Notes under the pieces: model-generated | Told to the model about the DNA's origin: nothing | The model's input: the letters and a program-made list of their open reading frames with translations, nothing else | Database searches by the model: none | NCBI GenBank assembly: GCA_003023565.1 | Contig: PXSA01000037.1 | Coordinates: 259,711-302,414 of the forward strand | DNA: 42,704 bases | Source: Halobacteriales archaeon QS_9_68_17 | GTDB taxonomy: Archaea > Halobacteriota > Halobacteria > Halobacteriales > Natronoarchaeaceae | Direction of reading: 5' to 3' | Part shown: positions 1 through 8,015 of the stretch, in pieces | Numbering within the stretch: the stretch's first letter is position 1 | Layout of the letters: each line of letters starts with the position of its first letter | Translations under genes and position numbers: made by a program

Positions 1-667
1 CCACGTCGAGCGTCTCCATCGCGGCGTCGCCGACCGGGCCGGCCGGCGGGTCGAACCGGAAACGCACTGTGACCTTCGTCCCGCGGTCGCCCGTCGCCGG
101 TTCGAAGCGCACCGACCCCTCGTTGGGCAGCGTCGCGCCCGGAAGCGACTCCCATTGGACCAGTTCGCCGGGGCGGTCCTTCACGACCCGCGCGTCCCAC
201 GCGAGCACGCGGCCGAGCGGTCCGCGGACCTCCCAGTGCTGGCGGTTCTCGCCCGCCGGCGTCACGTCCGCGAAGTGCTCCATGACCCGCGCCAGTCGGT
301 CCGGGTCCCGCCACATCTCGTAGAGTTCCTGCGGCGACTCGCCGATGGTGACCGAGCGCTCGACCTCCACGGCGTCCTCCGGCGCGCCGGTGCCGTCCCG
401 ACCGAACATCGAGACGTCGGCGGCCGTCGCACCCGTGTCCGGACTCGACATCCTGACGCCGCGGTACACCAGCCATCCGCCCGCGGCCGCCAGCGCCGTG
501 CCGCCGAGCGAGCGCCGCCGGAGGCCGGCGACCACGAGCGCACCGCCGACCGCCGCGAGGCCGATCCGCTCCGCGGTGACGACGTCGACCCCGGTCGGTC
601 GGTCGGCGCGGACGTTCGGTGTCGGCGGCGAGTCGTCGCGCACCGGGCCGTCGGGGTCGGGGTTCAC
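1..667 (-). CDS. SRPBCC (polyketide cyclase/dehydrase-like) family protein with N-terminal hydrophobic segment, partial
   Basis: The gene runs off the left edge, so its C-terminus is missing. Reading the minus strand gives an acidic N-terminal leader, a short hydrophobic alanine/glycine-rich stretch of the kind found in DUF2892-type proteins (two weak membrane segments around an RRRSLGG turn), then a START/SRPBCC fold beginning EVERSVTIGESPQELYEMWR and continuing through DRLARVMEHF and NRQHWEVRGPLG. Haloarchaea and bacteria commonly carry this two-part architecture; SRPBCC domains form a hydrophobic ligand pocket, but the ligand here is unknown. There is no ATG before the hydrophobic part; I chose a GTG at 667 (another GTG lies at 676, and an ATG at 451 would remove the membrane part). 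The domain call is fairly safe, the start is not. Confidence 0.6.
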   Translation of the reverse strand, partial: MNPDPDGPVRDDSPPTPNVRADRPTGVDVVTAERIGLAAVGGALVVAGLRRRSLGGTALAAAGGWLVYRGVRMSSPDTGATAADVSMFGRDGTGAPEDAVEVERSVTIGESPQELYEMWRDPDRLARVMEHFADVTPAGENRQHWEVRGPLGRVLAWDARVVKDRPGELVQWESLPGATLPNEGSVRFEPATGDRGTKVTVRFRFDPPAGPVGDAAMETLDV

Positions 668-925
668 GGCGACCACCTCGTCCCGGTGTGTCTTGTAGTC
701 GGTCGTTCGCGCCCCGGTGCGTCCGCTCGTTCGACTGCCGTTCCGTCCGGCTCTCGCCGGCCGGCGATAACTGTCATAGAGTGTCCCCCGGAGTACGTCT
801 CGACAGGAGCGGCATTGTATCTTGGCCCCGCGCGACGGTTGCCGGCGACGAGTCGGCCCGCTGCGGTCGGTCCGGACGCCGCGACCGGGCGAATCTTCAA
901 GGCCGCGACCGTACTCCACCGGTAC

Positions 926-1384
926 ATGGAAGACGCCGGCATCTACGCGCGGGAGTCGCCGTACCTCGAACGGTACGCCCGGTTGGGCATCGCGAGCGGG
1001 CGGGTCGTCGACGTCTCGTTCCCGGACGCGCCCGCGGACGACGCCGCGGAGGCCCACGACCTGCTCGACCGGGTGTTCGACTACCTCGGCGGCGCGGCGG
1101 ACGACTTCGCCGACGTGGGGATCGCGCTGACGGTGCCGACGGACCAGCGGACGGTGCTCGAAACCGTCCGCGACCTGCCGTACGGCGAGCAGATAACAGT
1201 CGAGGGGGTGGCGCGCATGACGCCCGGCCTCTCGGGCAGCGAGGCGGACGACCAGCGGACGGTGCGGACCGCCCTCGCCGAGAACCCCGCGCCCCTGCTC
1301 ATCCCGGACCACCGCGTGCGCGACGGTCCGAGCGCCGCGCCGCCGCCGGTCGAGCGGCGTCTGCGGTCGCTGGAGGGGCTGTAG
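926..1384 (+). CDS. MGMT/alkyltransferase-like protein with PDHR in place of the PCHR active site
   Basis: 152-residue protein. The C-terminal half has the helix-turn-helix DNA-binding layout of O6-alkylguanine-DNA alkyltransferases (RTVLETVRDLPYGEQITVEG, then an Asn-Pro-rich turn and LLIPDHRVRDG). In true repair enzymes the acceptor is the Cys of PCHR; here residue 128 is Asp (PDHR), so it cannot accept an alkyl group by the known chemistry. Such Cys-less relatives (ATL proteins) bind O6-alkylguanine and hand it to nucleotide excision repair; that role is an inference here. The ATG at 926 was chosen because the frame upstream is arginine-rich and non-coding in character. The neighbouring small membrane protein gene converges on it, leaving one base between the two stops. 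Confidence 0.75.
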   Translation: MEDAGIYARESPYLERYARLGIASGRVVDVSFPDAPADDAAEAHDLLDRVFDYLGGAADDFADVGIALTVPTDQRTVLETVRDLPYGEQITVEGVARMTPGLSGSEADDQRTVRTALAENPAPLLIPDHRVRDGPSAAPPPVERRLRSLEGL

Positions 1385-1385
1385 C

Positions 1386-1739
1386 TCACTCCAGCCGCGG
1401 TCGGACGAACATCTCGAAGAGATACAGGAGGAACGCCGCGCCCGCGAGGAGACTCACCGCGCCGTCGCCGACGGGCGCGTCCTCGACCAGCAGCAGGTAC
1501 CCCTGCATGAGCCCCGTCAGGACGAACAGGCCGCCGGCGACGCGCAGGCCCATCTCGTCGGGGTTGCGAACGCGGAGCAGGACGCCGAAGGCGACCATCA
1601 CCAGCGAGAAGGCGAGATCGGTGAGGGAGTTCGCGGTCGCGTCGCCCGTCGCGACCGCGTACGCCGCGACGATCAGGTAGACGATGCCGACGACGACGGT
1701 CAGGACGCGGACGTCGATGAACTCGCGGGGCGAGCGCAT
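1386..1739 (-). CDS. small integral membrane protein of unknown function
   Basis: 117 residues beginning MRSPREFIDVRVL, with four predicted membrane helices separated by short charged loops (DATANSLTD, RNPDEMGLR, EDAPVGDG) and ending FEMFVRPRLE. I do not recognise a named family; the length and four-helix layout resemble many haloarchaeal unannotated membrane proteins. It converges with the alkyltransferase-like gene, with one base between the stops, and sits about 50 bp downstream of the CPBP protease gene on the same strand, so it could be the last gene of the lon-CPBP transcript, though a separate promoter cannot be excluded. Confidence 0.55.
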   Translation of the reverse strand: MRSPREFIDVRVLTVVVGIVYLIVAAYAVATGDATANSLTDLAFSLVMVAFGVLLRVRNPDEMGLRVAGGLFVLTGLMQGYLLLVEDAPVGDGAVSLLAGAAFLLYLFEMFVRPRLE

Positions 1740-1789
1740 GGCCGGTAGCTCTCCCAGCGTCGGCAAGTAGCTTGCGCATCGTGGGGCCG

Positions 1790-2749
1790 TCAGCCGGCGG
1801 TCCGGCCCCAGTCCGCGTCCAGCCCTTCGTGGACGGCGAACTCCAGGGCGTTGACGAGGTAGTGCGCGACGACGACGGCGAGGAAGCTCCCCGTGACGAT
1901 GAACAGCGCCGCCAGCACGAACCCGAGCGTCCCCGTGACGACGACGCCGCCCGGCCCCTGCATGCCGTGGCCGAGCGCGAACGCCGCGGTGGAGACGACC
2001 GCCATCGCCCACGGCGAGACGGCGAACCCGGTCGACACCGCGCCGACGACCGCCGCGCGGAAGAGGAACTCCTCGAAGGCGGCGATGACGGGGAGGACAG
2101 CACCGAGCAGGACGACCCACCCCGCGGTCGAGTCCGGCGCGAGCAGTTCGCGCAGTTCCTCGTTGCTCTCGACGCCGGCCCGGTCGAGCGCCGACGCGGC
2201 GACCTCGTTGGCCCCGTAGAGGGCGACGCCCGTGGCGACGCCGACGGCGAGCGCCGGCCACCCCGTGCTCAGCGGCGCGGGGTCGATACCGAAGGCGGAC
2301 GCGGGAACGGCGGTGTACCACGCCGCTGCGAGTAGCAGCGACCCGAACAGCCCCTGCGAGAGCGCGACGTTCACGAGCAGCGCGCCGGTCGAGAACTCGG
2401 GGTCGCCGTCCGGTTCGAGCGTCTCGTGGGACGGCGACCCCGGCGGAAAGGGGTTGTGCGGGTTCCCCCTCTCACGCCGGGCCGCCCTCGGGCCGGCGTT
2501 CGCGTCCGGGGCTCCCGTCCGTGGCGCGCGCGCCCGCTCGCCGTCGGTCGCGGCGGCGTCGAGCGGTCCGCCGTCGCGGTCGGTCGGCGGGGTGTCAGCG
2601 TCTTCGTCCCGGAGCAGGTCGCGCTCCTCGGTCGGCGGTTCGATGGACCCGCCCTCGTTGGTCATCGCCGTTCGCGTCGCTCGGGACAGCAGCAACAGCA
2701 GAGAGAGAACGACGAAGGTGACGCCCGTGAAGACGGCCCAGTCGGCCAC
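1790..2749 (-). CDS. CPBP-family (CAAX/Abi) intramembrane glutamic protease
   Basis: 319 residues. One membrane helix at the N-terminus (about 6-22) is followed by a roughly 90-residue acidic, Pro/Arg-rich cytoplasmic-looking linker and then the multi-helix CPBP core. Catalytic motifs are visible: EEFLFR at 226-231 (motif 1, the Glu pair plus Arg), the His of LGHG at 261 (motif 2-3 region) and HYLVN with His296 (motif 4). Family members are membrane-embedded proteases (Rce1-like), some involved in bacteriocin immunity or prenyl-protein processing; the substrate here is unknown. The start is a GTG placed two bases after the lon stop codon, so the two genes are almost certainly co-transcribed and translationally coupled. 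The long N-terminal linker is unusual for the family. Confidence 0.85.
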   Translation of the reverse strand: MADWAVFTGVTFVVLSLLLLLSRATRTAMTNEGGSIEPPTEERDLLRDEDADTPPTDRDGGPLDAAATDGERARAPRTGAPDANAGPRAARRERGNPHNPFPPGSPSHETLEPDGDPEFSTGALLVNVALSQGLFGSLLLAAAWYTAVPASAFGIDPAPLSTGWPALAVGVATGVALYGANEVAASALDRAGVESNEELRELLAPDSTAGWVVLLGAVLPVIAAFEEFLFRAAVVGAVSTGFAVSPWAMAVVSTAAFALGHGMQGPGGVVVTGTLGFVLAALFIVTGSFLAVVVAHYLVNALEFAVHEGLDADWGRTAG

Positions 2750-2751
2750 GC

Positions 2752-4881
2752 TTACTGCGGGCTGGGACTGGAACCGCCGCGGCCGACCTGGCGTTCGAGG
2801 GCCGAACCGGTGATGCTCTTGATGCGGTCGACGAGACCGTCCTTCTCGGTCTCGCCGGCCAGCGCGACTTCGAGCACTTCGCTGATGTGGGTGACCGGAA
2901 CGATCTCTATCTGCTCCTCGTACTCCTCCTCGATCATCACGTCCTGTTCGTTCGCGGCGGGGATGATGACCGTGTCGAGGCCGGCCTTCGCCGCCGCCTC
3001 GATCTTGTGGGTGACGCCGCCGACCGGCAGCACGTCGCCGCGGACGGAGAGCGAGCCGGTCATCGCCAGGTCCTGACGGACGGGCACGTCCTCCAGCGCG
3101 GAGATGACGGCCGTCGCCACCGTGATGGAGGCGGAGTCGCCGTCGACGCCCTGCTGGCCCGCCTGGACGAACTGGATGTGGACGTCCTTCTCGGAGATGT
3201 CCTCGTCGGAGAACTTCTTGATGATGGCGGAGACGTTCTGGACCGCTTCCTCGGCCATCTCCTGCAGCTTCCCGGTGGCGATCACCTGGCCGGGACCCTG
3301 CGAGGGGGTGACCTCGGCCATGACGGGGAGGACGATGCCGCTGTCCTCGCCCATGACCGCGAGACCGTTGACGCGGCCGACCACGTCGCCCTCCGAGATG
3401 GTGAGCTCGTAGTCCTTGCGGCGCTGGATGTAGTCGTCCGCGAGCTGCTGCTCGATGGAGCGGCTCCGGCGTTTGGCCTGGAGCACGTGGTCGCGTGTGG
3501 TCCGCTCGGCGTCTTCAGCGCGGGCGATGTCGCCCGCGACGCGGACCAGTCCGCCGAGGTCGCGCATCTTCAGCGTCAGGTGACCCTTGCGGCCCGCGCG
3601 GCGCTTGGCTTCGAGGATGACCTCCTCGATGGCGTCGGTCGTGTAGTGGGGCAGGCGGCCGTCCTTCGTGACCTCCTGCGCGATGAAGCGCGCGTACTTG
3701 CGGCGCATCTCGGGGGTGTCCTCGATGGTGTCTTCCATGTACACCTCGTACCCGTACCCCTTGATGCGGGAGCGGAGCGCGGGGTGCATGTTCTCCATCG
3801 CGTCGAGGTTCCCCGCCGCGATCATGATGAAGTCACAGGGGACGGGCTCCGTCTGGACCATCGCGCCCGAGGAGCGCTCGGACTGGCCCGTGATGGAGAA
3901 CTCGCCCTCCTGGATCGCGGTCATCAGCTTCTGCTGGCTGCGGATGTCGAGCGTGTTGATCTCGTCGACGAACAGGACGCCCTTGTTCGCCTTGTGGATC
4001 GCGCCGGGCTCGACGCGGTCGTGGCTGGGCGTCTCCATGCCGCCGGACTGGAACGGGTCGTGGCGGACGTCGCCCAGCAGCGCGCCGGCGTGGGCACCGG
4101 TCGCGTCCTCGAACGGCGCGGTCTGCTCGTCGGCGGCGTTGACGATGAGGTTCGGGATCATCGCGTCGCTGCCGCGGTTGCTGTAGCGGAAGGCGAGGTA
4201 GACGACGCCCGCCGCGAGGATGCCGAGCAGAATGCTGGCGCGGGAAAGCAGGGTGTAGCCGAGGACGATCGCGATGATGATCCACATCAGGAACGAGCGC
4301 ATCCGGTTTTTCTTCCGGGCCTCGTCCTTGTGGGCCTCGACGATCTGTTCGCCCTTGCCGGCGGGAACTGTCCGCACCTTCGGCTCGTTCCCGTCGTCGG
4401 GGTTGTGGTAGACGAGCACGTCCTGCAGGTCCTCCTTGGGGAGGAGTTCGCTCATCGCCTTCGCGAGCATCGACTTCCCGGTACCGGGCGAGCCGATCAT
4501 CATCACGTGACGCCGCTGCTTCGCCGCCTTCTTGATGATGTCTCGGGCGTCGTCCTGGCCGATGACCTGATCGACCAGTTGGTTGGGAACGTCGATGTCT
4601 TCGGTCGAGTCGATCCGGAGGCCGCCGAGGAGGTCGTCCTCGTCGACGTCGTCCGCTATCTCGGCGTCGACTTCGCTGCCGAGGTCGTCGAGGGTCCGCT
4701 CGTCGGTGTCCTCGTCCGTTTCGACGCCGGCCGTCGTCGCGGACGAGTCGTCGACGGTCTCCGGGTTCTCGTCCGGGTCGGGGTCGACCGCTCCCCGCGA
4801 GTGGGGAGCGTCCGTGCCCTCTCCGGGCTGGCGATCCCCCTGTTCGGATGGAACGTCGTCTGGGTCCGTATCGTTGCTCAT
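2752..4881 (-). CDS. lonB: ATP-dependent protease LonB, membrane-anchored archaeal type
   Basis: 709 residues, normal for archaeal LonB. Order: acidic disordered N-terminus (1-90), AAA+ module with Walker A GSPGTGKS at 130-137, two closely spaced membrane helices inserted in the AAA+ domain (about 195-232, the hallmark of archaeal LonB), Walker B LFVDEIN at 303-309, and the C-terminal protease domain with the Ser583 (GDSAS) / Lys626 (THKIEA) dyad spaced 43 residues apart as in all Lon enzymes. It degrades damaged and regulatory proteins at the inner face of the membrane; in Haloferax it is essential and controls membrane lipid and carotenoid levels. First gene of a two-gene operon with the CPBP protease. 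A TATA-like GTATATC lies near 4917-4925 on the minus strand. Confidence 0.97.
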   Translation of the reverse strand: MSNDTDPDDVPSEQGDRQPGEGTDAPHSRGAVDPDPDENPETVDDSSATTAGVETDEDTDERTLDDLGSEVDAEIADDVDEDDLLGGLRIDSTEDIDVPNQLVDQVIGQDDARDIIKKAAKQRRHVMMIGSPGTGKSMLAKAMSELLPKEDLQDVLVYHNPDDGNEPKVRTVPAGKGEQIVEAHKDEARKKNRMRSFLMWIIIAIVLGYTLLSRASILLGILAAGVVYLAFRYSNRGSDAMIPNLIVNAADEQTAPFEDATGAHAGALLGDVRHDPFQSGGMETPSHDRVEPGAIHKANKGVLFVDEINTLDIRSQQKLMTAIQEGEFSITGQSERSSGAMVQTEPVPCDFIMIAAGNLDAMENMHPALRSRIKGYGYEVYMEDTIEDTPEMRRKYARFIAQEVTKDGRLPHYTTDAIEEVILEAKRRAGRKGHLTLKMRDLGGLVRVAGDIARAEDAERTTRDHVLQAKRRSRSIEQQLADDYIQRRKDYELTISEGDVVGRVNGLAVMGEDSGIVLPVMAEVTPSQGPGQVIATGKLQEMAEEAVQNVSAIIKKFSDEDISEKDVHIQFVQAGQQGVDGDSASITVATAVISALEDVPVRQDLAMTGSLSVRGDVLPVGGVTHKIEAAAKAGLDTVIIPAANEQDVMIEEEYEEQIEIVPVTHISEVLEVALAGETEKDGLVDRIKSITGSALERQVGRGGSSPSPQ

Positions 4882-5018
4882 AGAATGCTTTACTGGATAA
4901 TGCGAAGGGAGGAGTACTGATATACTTTCTCCCCTCCACGATGTACGATCCGTCGCCGCGGAGCCGACGACTCACGCGTTCTACCGGCCGAACAGCCTCT
5001 ATAGGATGACTCGCCATG

Positions 5019-5026
5019 CTTATAAA
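5019..5026 (+). promoter_or_regulatory. TATA box for the NMN adenylyltransferase gene
   Basis: CTTATAAA lies 24-31 nt upstream of the ATG at 5050. This spacing puts transcription start at or within a few bases of the start codon, i.e. a leaderless mRNA, the usual haloarchaeal arrangement. No Shine-Dalgarno sequence is present, which agrees. Confidence 0.65.
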
Positions 5027-5049
5027 TCAGCGGATGACAGTAACGAACG

Positions 5050-5568
5050 ATGATTCGGGGCTTCTACATCGGTCGGTTCCAGCCCTTCCACAACGGCCAT
5101 CACAACATGGTCAAGGAGATAGCGGAGGACGTGGACGAACTCGTCCTCGGCATCGGGAGCGCGGGCAACTCCCACAGCAAGCACGACCCGTTCACTGCCG
5201 GCGAACGAATCATGATGGTGACGAAGTCGCTGGTCGACATCGACCTGGTGACCTACGCCGTTCCCATCGAGGACCTGGAGCGCAACGCCGTCTGGGTTAG
5301 TCACGTCCAGGGCATGAGTCCGGACTTCGACGTGGCGTACTCGAACAACCCGCTCGTCATCCAGTTGTTCAAGGAGGCGGGCATCGAGGTCCGGCAGTCG
5401 CCCATGTTCAACCGCGGAGTGCTTGAGGGGACGGAGGTCCGCGAGCGAATGATCGGGGGTGCGAACTGGGAACCGCTCGTCCCGGACCCGGTGGTCGAGG
5501 TCGTCGACGAGATAGACGGCATCGAGCGGGTCCAGCGCGTCAGCGAGACGGACAGCAACGGCGACTGA
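5050..5568 (+). CDS. nadM: nicotinamide-nucleotide adenylyltransferase (archaeal NadM type)
   Basis: 172 residues, the usual length of the archaeal enzyme (about 170). It joins NMN and ATP to NAD+ in the last step of NAD synthesis. The N-terminal Rossmann motif IRGFYIGRFQPFHNGHH contains the nucleotidyltransferase HxGH signature (His14-His17), followed by GIGSAGNSHSKHDPFTAGER, a conserved region of this family, and C-terminal RERMIGGANWEPLVP. Divergent from lonB with about 170 bp between starts; single-gene transcript from its own TATA box. No irregularities. Confidence 0.95.
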   Translation: MIRGFYIGRFQPFHNGHHNMVKEIAEDVDELVLGIGSAGNSHSKHDPFTAGERIMMVTKSLVDIDLVTYAVPIEDLERNAVWVSHVQGMSPDFDVAYSNNPLVIQLFKEAGIEVRQSPMFNRGVLEGTEVRERMIGGANWEPLVPDPVVEVVDEIDGIERVQRVSETDSNGD

Positions 5569-5586
5569 CCCGAACCGTTATGTCTT

Positions 5587-5605
5587 ATCCCACTCTAAGT
5601 GGGAT
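5587..5605 (+). promoter_or_regulatory. inverted repeat, probable operator of the AbrB/PIN toxin-antitoxin operon
   Basis: Perfect 8-bp arms ATCCCACT and AGTGGGAT around a 3-nt spacer (CTA), ending one base before the antitoxin ATG at 5607. If the mRNA is leaderless, the repeat covers the -20 to +1 region, an ideal place for autorepression by the antitoxin. Function is inferred from position and from the known autoregulation of VapBC operons. Confidence 0.6.
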
Positions 5606-5606
5606 T

Positions 5607-5894
5607 ATGGTAAAGGTGGATTCGAAAGGGCGAATCGTGCTCCCACAAGACGTGCGTGAACGACTCGGTGTAACCTCCGGTACCGAAGTCGAAGTCCGTG
5701 AGGAAGACGGTAAAGCGATCATCGAGCCCGAAGACGATCCCGAACGAATTATCGAGCGGATGAACGAGCTCGTCGGGGAGATTTCCGACGGAGAACCCAC
5801 GCCGTACGAGGAACTCGATCCACAGGCACGGGATCACGTGGATACCATCCGCCAGCAAGCGAACCAGGCTGAGTCCGAGGACAATAGTGAGTGA
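5607..5894 (+). CDS. AbrB/SpoVT-family antitoxin (VapB-like)
   Basis: 95 residues from the ATG at 5607 (MVKVDSKGRIVLPQDVRERL), a classic swapped-hairpin AbrB DNA-binding domain with the GRIVLP core, followed by EVEVREEDGKAIIEPEDD. The C-terminal half is acidic and flexible, as expected for the segment that wraps around the toxin. An in-frame ATG at 5580 exists, but using it would translate through the palindrome and add nine residues that the family lacks. The gene overlaps the PIN toxin gene by 8 nt. It should neutralise the toxin and repress the operon by binding the repeat just upstream. Confidence 0.88.
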   Translation: MVKVDSKGRIVLPQDVRERLGVTSGTEVEVREEDGKAIIEPEDDPERIIERMNELVGEISDGEPTPYEELDPQARDHVDTIRQQANQAESEDNSE

Positions 5895-6348
5895 CGGCCC
5901 CTATCTGTTTGATGTCGGGGTAACTGCACTCGCCCACACGGATGCTCCTGTCCGAGATAGAGCACTCTCGTACGTCCGGCAGGCAGTCGCAGGAGAGATC
6001 GACGCGATCGTCCCACATGCATCCGTTGTCGGGGCCCACAACGCACTGATATCGTACTATGGCATCTCGAACGAGCGTGCTTCCCAACTAATGCAGAACT
6101 TCATGGAGGCGAAGCGGATTCACTGGTACGATGGAATGGCTGAAACGGTGGTTCGTGATGGGCTTTCCCGGGCAAGCGAAACAAATATCGGTGGATGGGA
6201 CGGGTATTATGCTCAAGTAGCGATTAACGAAGGGGTGAACACTGTATTAACTATCGACGACGACCTCGAACGATTCGATGCGTTCGTGGCCGAGGTCATT
6301 CTCTCCCCCGACGAATTTAGCGAACTGAACGGATTTCTTGGATACTGA
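5887..6348 (+). CDS. PIN-domain protein, VapC-like ribonuclease toxin
   Basis: 153 residues, GTG start inside the antitoxin's last codons (8-nt overlap, translational coupling). PIN-fold acidic residues: Asp9 (LFDVG), Asp105 (GGWDGYYAQ) and the Asp124-126 cluster (TIDDDLERF). The second conserved acid, normally a Glu about 40-45 residues in, falls in VVGAHNAL and is not acidic, so the metal site is incomplete compared with textbook VapC; this may be a subfamily trait. VapC toxins cleave tRNA or rRNA when freed from VapB. Base composition is noticeably more AT-rich than the flanking genes, suggesting recent acquisition. The call as a PIN domain is strong; activity is unproven. Confidence 0.82.
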   Translation: MSDGPYLFDVGVTALAHTDAPVRDRALSYVRQAVAGEIDAIVPHASVVGAHNALISYYGISNERASQLMQNFMEAKRIHWYDGMAETVVRDGLSRASETNIGGWDGYYAQVAINEGVNTVLTIDDDLERFDAFVAEVILSPDEFSELNGFLGY

Positions 6349-6366
6349 TTCCGCCCTCCGTCTGAG

Positions 6367-7926
6367 TCAGTCCGCCGACTCGGGGGTGGCCTCGTCGCGG
6401 CGCAGGCGCTCCCAGGCGCTGCGGAAGTCGCTCTCCTCCTCGGTGATCCGCTCCCAGGCGACGAGGCCGCGCTCCTCGGGCGTGCCCTCGATGGTGTTGT
6501 CGAGGACGAGCGCCACGAGGCCGCCAACGGCCATCCCGGTGCCGCCGATGACGTAGAGCGTGTCGGCGACGAGTCGCGTCCCCAGCACCGGGCCGAGGAC
6601 CGCGACGCGTTCCATGCCGCTCCTGAACGCCGCGGCGCTGTCGAAGTTCCCCATGTACGCCGGAACCGCGAGGCCGGCGAACAGGGCGAAGCCGATGACG
6701 AACGTGTTCCGACCGGAGGAGAGGTCGACGAACGCCAGGTTCGAGAGGCCGACCGCGACGATCTGACCGAACATCGCGACGAAGAGGCCGCCGACGATGG
6801 GGTCCGGGATGGTGGTGACTAGCTGGCCGAAGTAGCCGACGTAGCCGAAGACGATCATCGTCACCGCGCCGACCTGCACGACGTAGCGCGAGGCGACGCC
6901 CGTCAGGCCGATAGCACCGATGTTCTCCGAGTACGAGGTCGACCCGCCCGTCCCCATGATGCCGGAGAACACGTTCATCAGCCCCTCCATGCCGATCCCG
7001 TGGTTGATCCGCTTCTCGCTCGGCGCGCCGTGGCCGGCGATGCGAGCGACGGCGTGGTAGTCGCCGAAGCTCTCGACGATAGAGGCCAGCACGCCGGCGA
7101 ACATGCCGATGGCGAGCGATAGCTGGACCGTGGGCGTCCCCCACTGGAGCGGGTAGATAGCGAGGAGCGCGGGTGCTTCCGCGACCTGCCCGAGCGGGAC
7201 GTAGCCGGAGCTTTCGGGCGTGTAGACGCCGGCGACGGAGAGGACCGCGGCGACCGCCCACGCCGTCACCATGCCGAGCAGGACGGGAAAGAGGCGGAAC
7301 GCGCGGTGGGAGGCGTCCAGATACTGCGAGAAGCCGACGATGAGCACCACGGTGAACCCGAGGAGCCACCAGTTCGTCGCGCCGGCGACCTGTGGCACGT
7401 CGAACAGCGAGAGGCCGATCAGCGCGATGGTCGGCGCGATGACGACCGGCGAGAGGTATCGCCGTATCTTCTCGACGACGCCGAGGTAGCCGATGGCCAC
7501 CTCGGCGAGCGCGGCGGTGATGATCGCGCCCTGCAGCGCGAGGAGTTTCGTCTGCCACGCCGCCTCGCCGGTCGCGCTCACGACGCCGACGATGGCGAGC
7601 GCCGGCGCGAGCATGGAGAAGGGAGCGCCCTGAACGATCGGGTAGCGGTTGCCGAGCGTCGTCTGTGCGAGCGTGGCGACCCCCGAGACGACGAAGAACG
7701 TACCGACGAACCGCGCCGCCGCGTCTCGGGGCATGTCGAGCGCGCCGACGAGCAAGAGCGGTACGGCGATGTTCGCTCCGACCATCGTCAGATAGTGCTG
7801 GAGGCCGAGCAGCACCGACTCCCCCGTCGGTGGTCTGTCGTCGATACCGTACTCGATGTCGTCCGGCGGACCCGCGGCCGCCTGGGACTCTTCGTGTGCC
7901 ATTCGGGTCTGGATCCCACTCCCCAT
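6367..7926 (-). CDS. NCS2-family nucleobase (uracil/xanthine) permease
   Basis: 519 residues with 14 expected membrane segments. Family marks: LGLQHYLTMVGANIAVPLLL at the start of the transporter core, the amphipathic re-entrant region with SIVESFGDYHA and the signature GTGGSTSYSENIGAIGLTG, whose Glu-Asn pair resembles UraA more than xanthine transporters (which have Gln). Couples uptake of a nucleobase to protons or sodium. A second in-frame ATG at 7902 (MAHEESQ) is an equally good start. The gene ends 18 bp after the PIN gene, converging with it. Substrate is inferred from the motif only. Confidence 0.9.
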   Translation of the reverse strand: MGSGIQTRMAHEESQAAAGPPDDIEYGIDDRPPTGESVLLGLQHYLTMVGANIAVPLLLVGALDMPRDAAARFVGTFFVVSGVATLAQTTLGNRYPIVQGAPFSMLAPALAIVGVVSATGEAAWQTKLLALQGAIITAALAEVAIGYLGVVEKIRRYLSPVVIAPTIALIGLSLFDVPQVAGATNWWLLGFTVVLIVGFSQYLDASHRAFRLFPVLLGMVTAWAVAAVLSVAGVYTPESSGYVPLGQVAEAPALLAIYPLQWGTPTVQLSLAIGMFAGVLASIVESFGDYHAVARIAGHGAPSEKRINHGIGMEGLMNVFSGIMGTGGSTSYSENIGAIGLTGVASRYVVQVGAVTMIVFGYVGYFGQLVTTIPDPIVGGLFVAMFGQIVAVGLSNLAFVDLSSGRNTFVIGFALFAGLAVPAYMGNFDSAAAFRSGMERVAVLGPVLGTRLVADTLYVIGGTGMAVGGLVALVLDNTIEGTPEERGLVAWERITEEESDFRSAWERLRRDEATPESAD

Positions 7927-8015
7927 GCGGGGATGAAAGGCGTATTGGTTCGGGGAGGAGAGCGCGGAACAACGGAACGCGATCGGACGACCCCACCGGA
8001 CGACGGACGAACGCC

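Noticed and set aside
155..925. upstream extension of the alkyltransferase-like gene on the plus strand
   Set aside because: The frame is open but Arg/His-rich and overlaps the SRPBCC gene on the other strand; family members start at the ATG used.
2887..4920. 677-codon open frame on the plus strand opposite lonB
   Set aside because: It is the antisense of lonB; its Val/Asp/Leu/Arg-rich sequence without motifs is the usual shadow of a GC-rich haloarchaeal gene.
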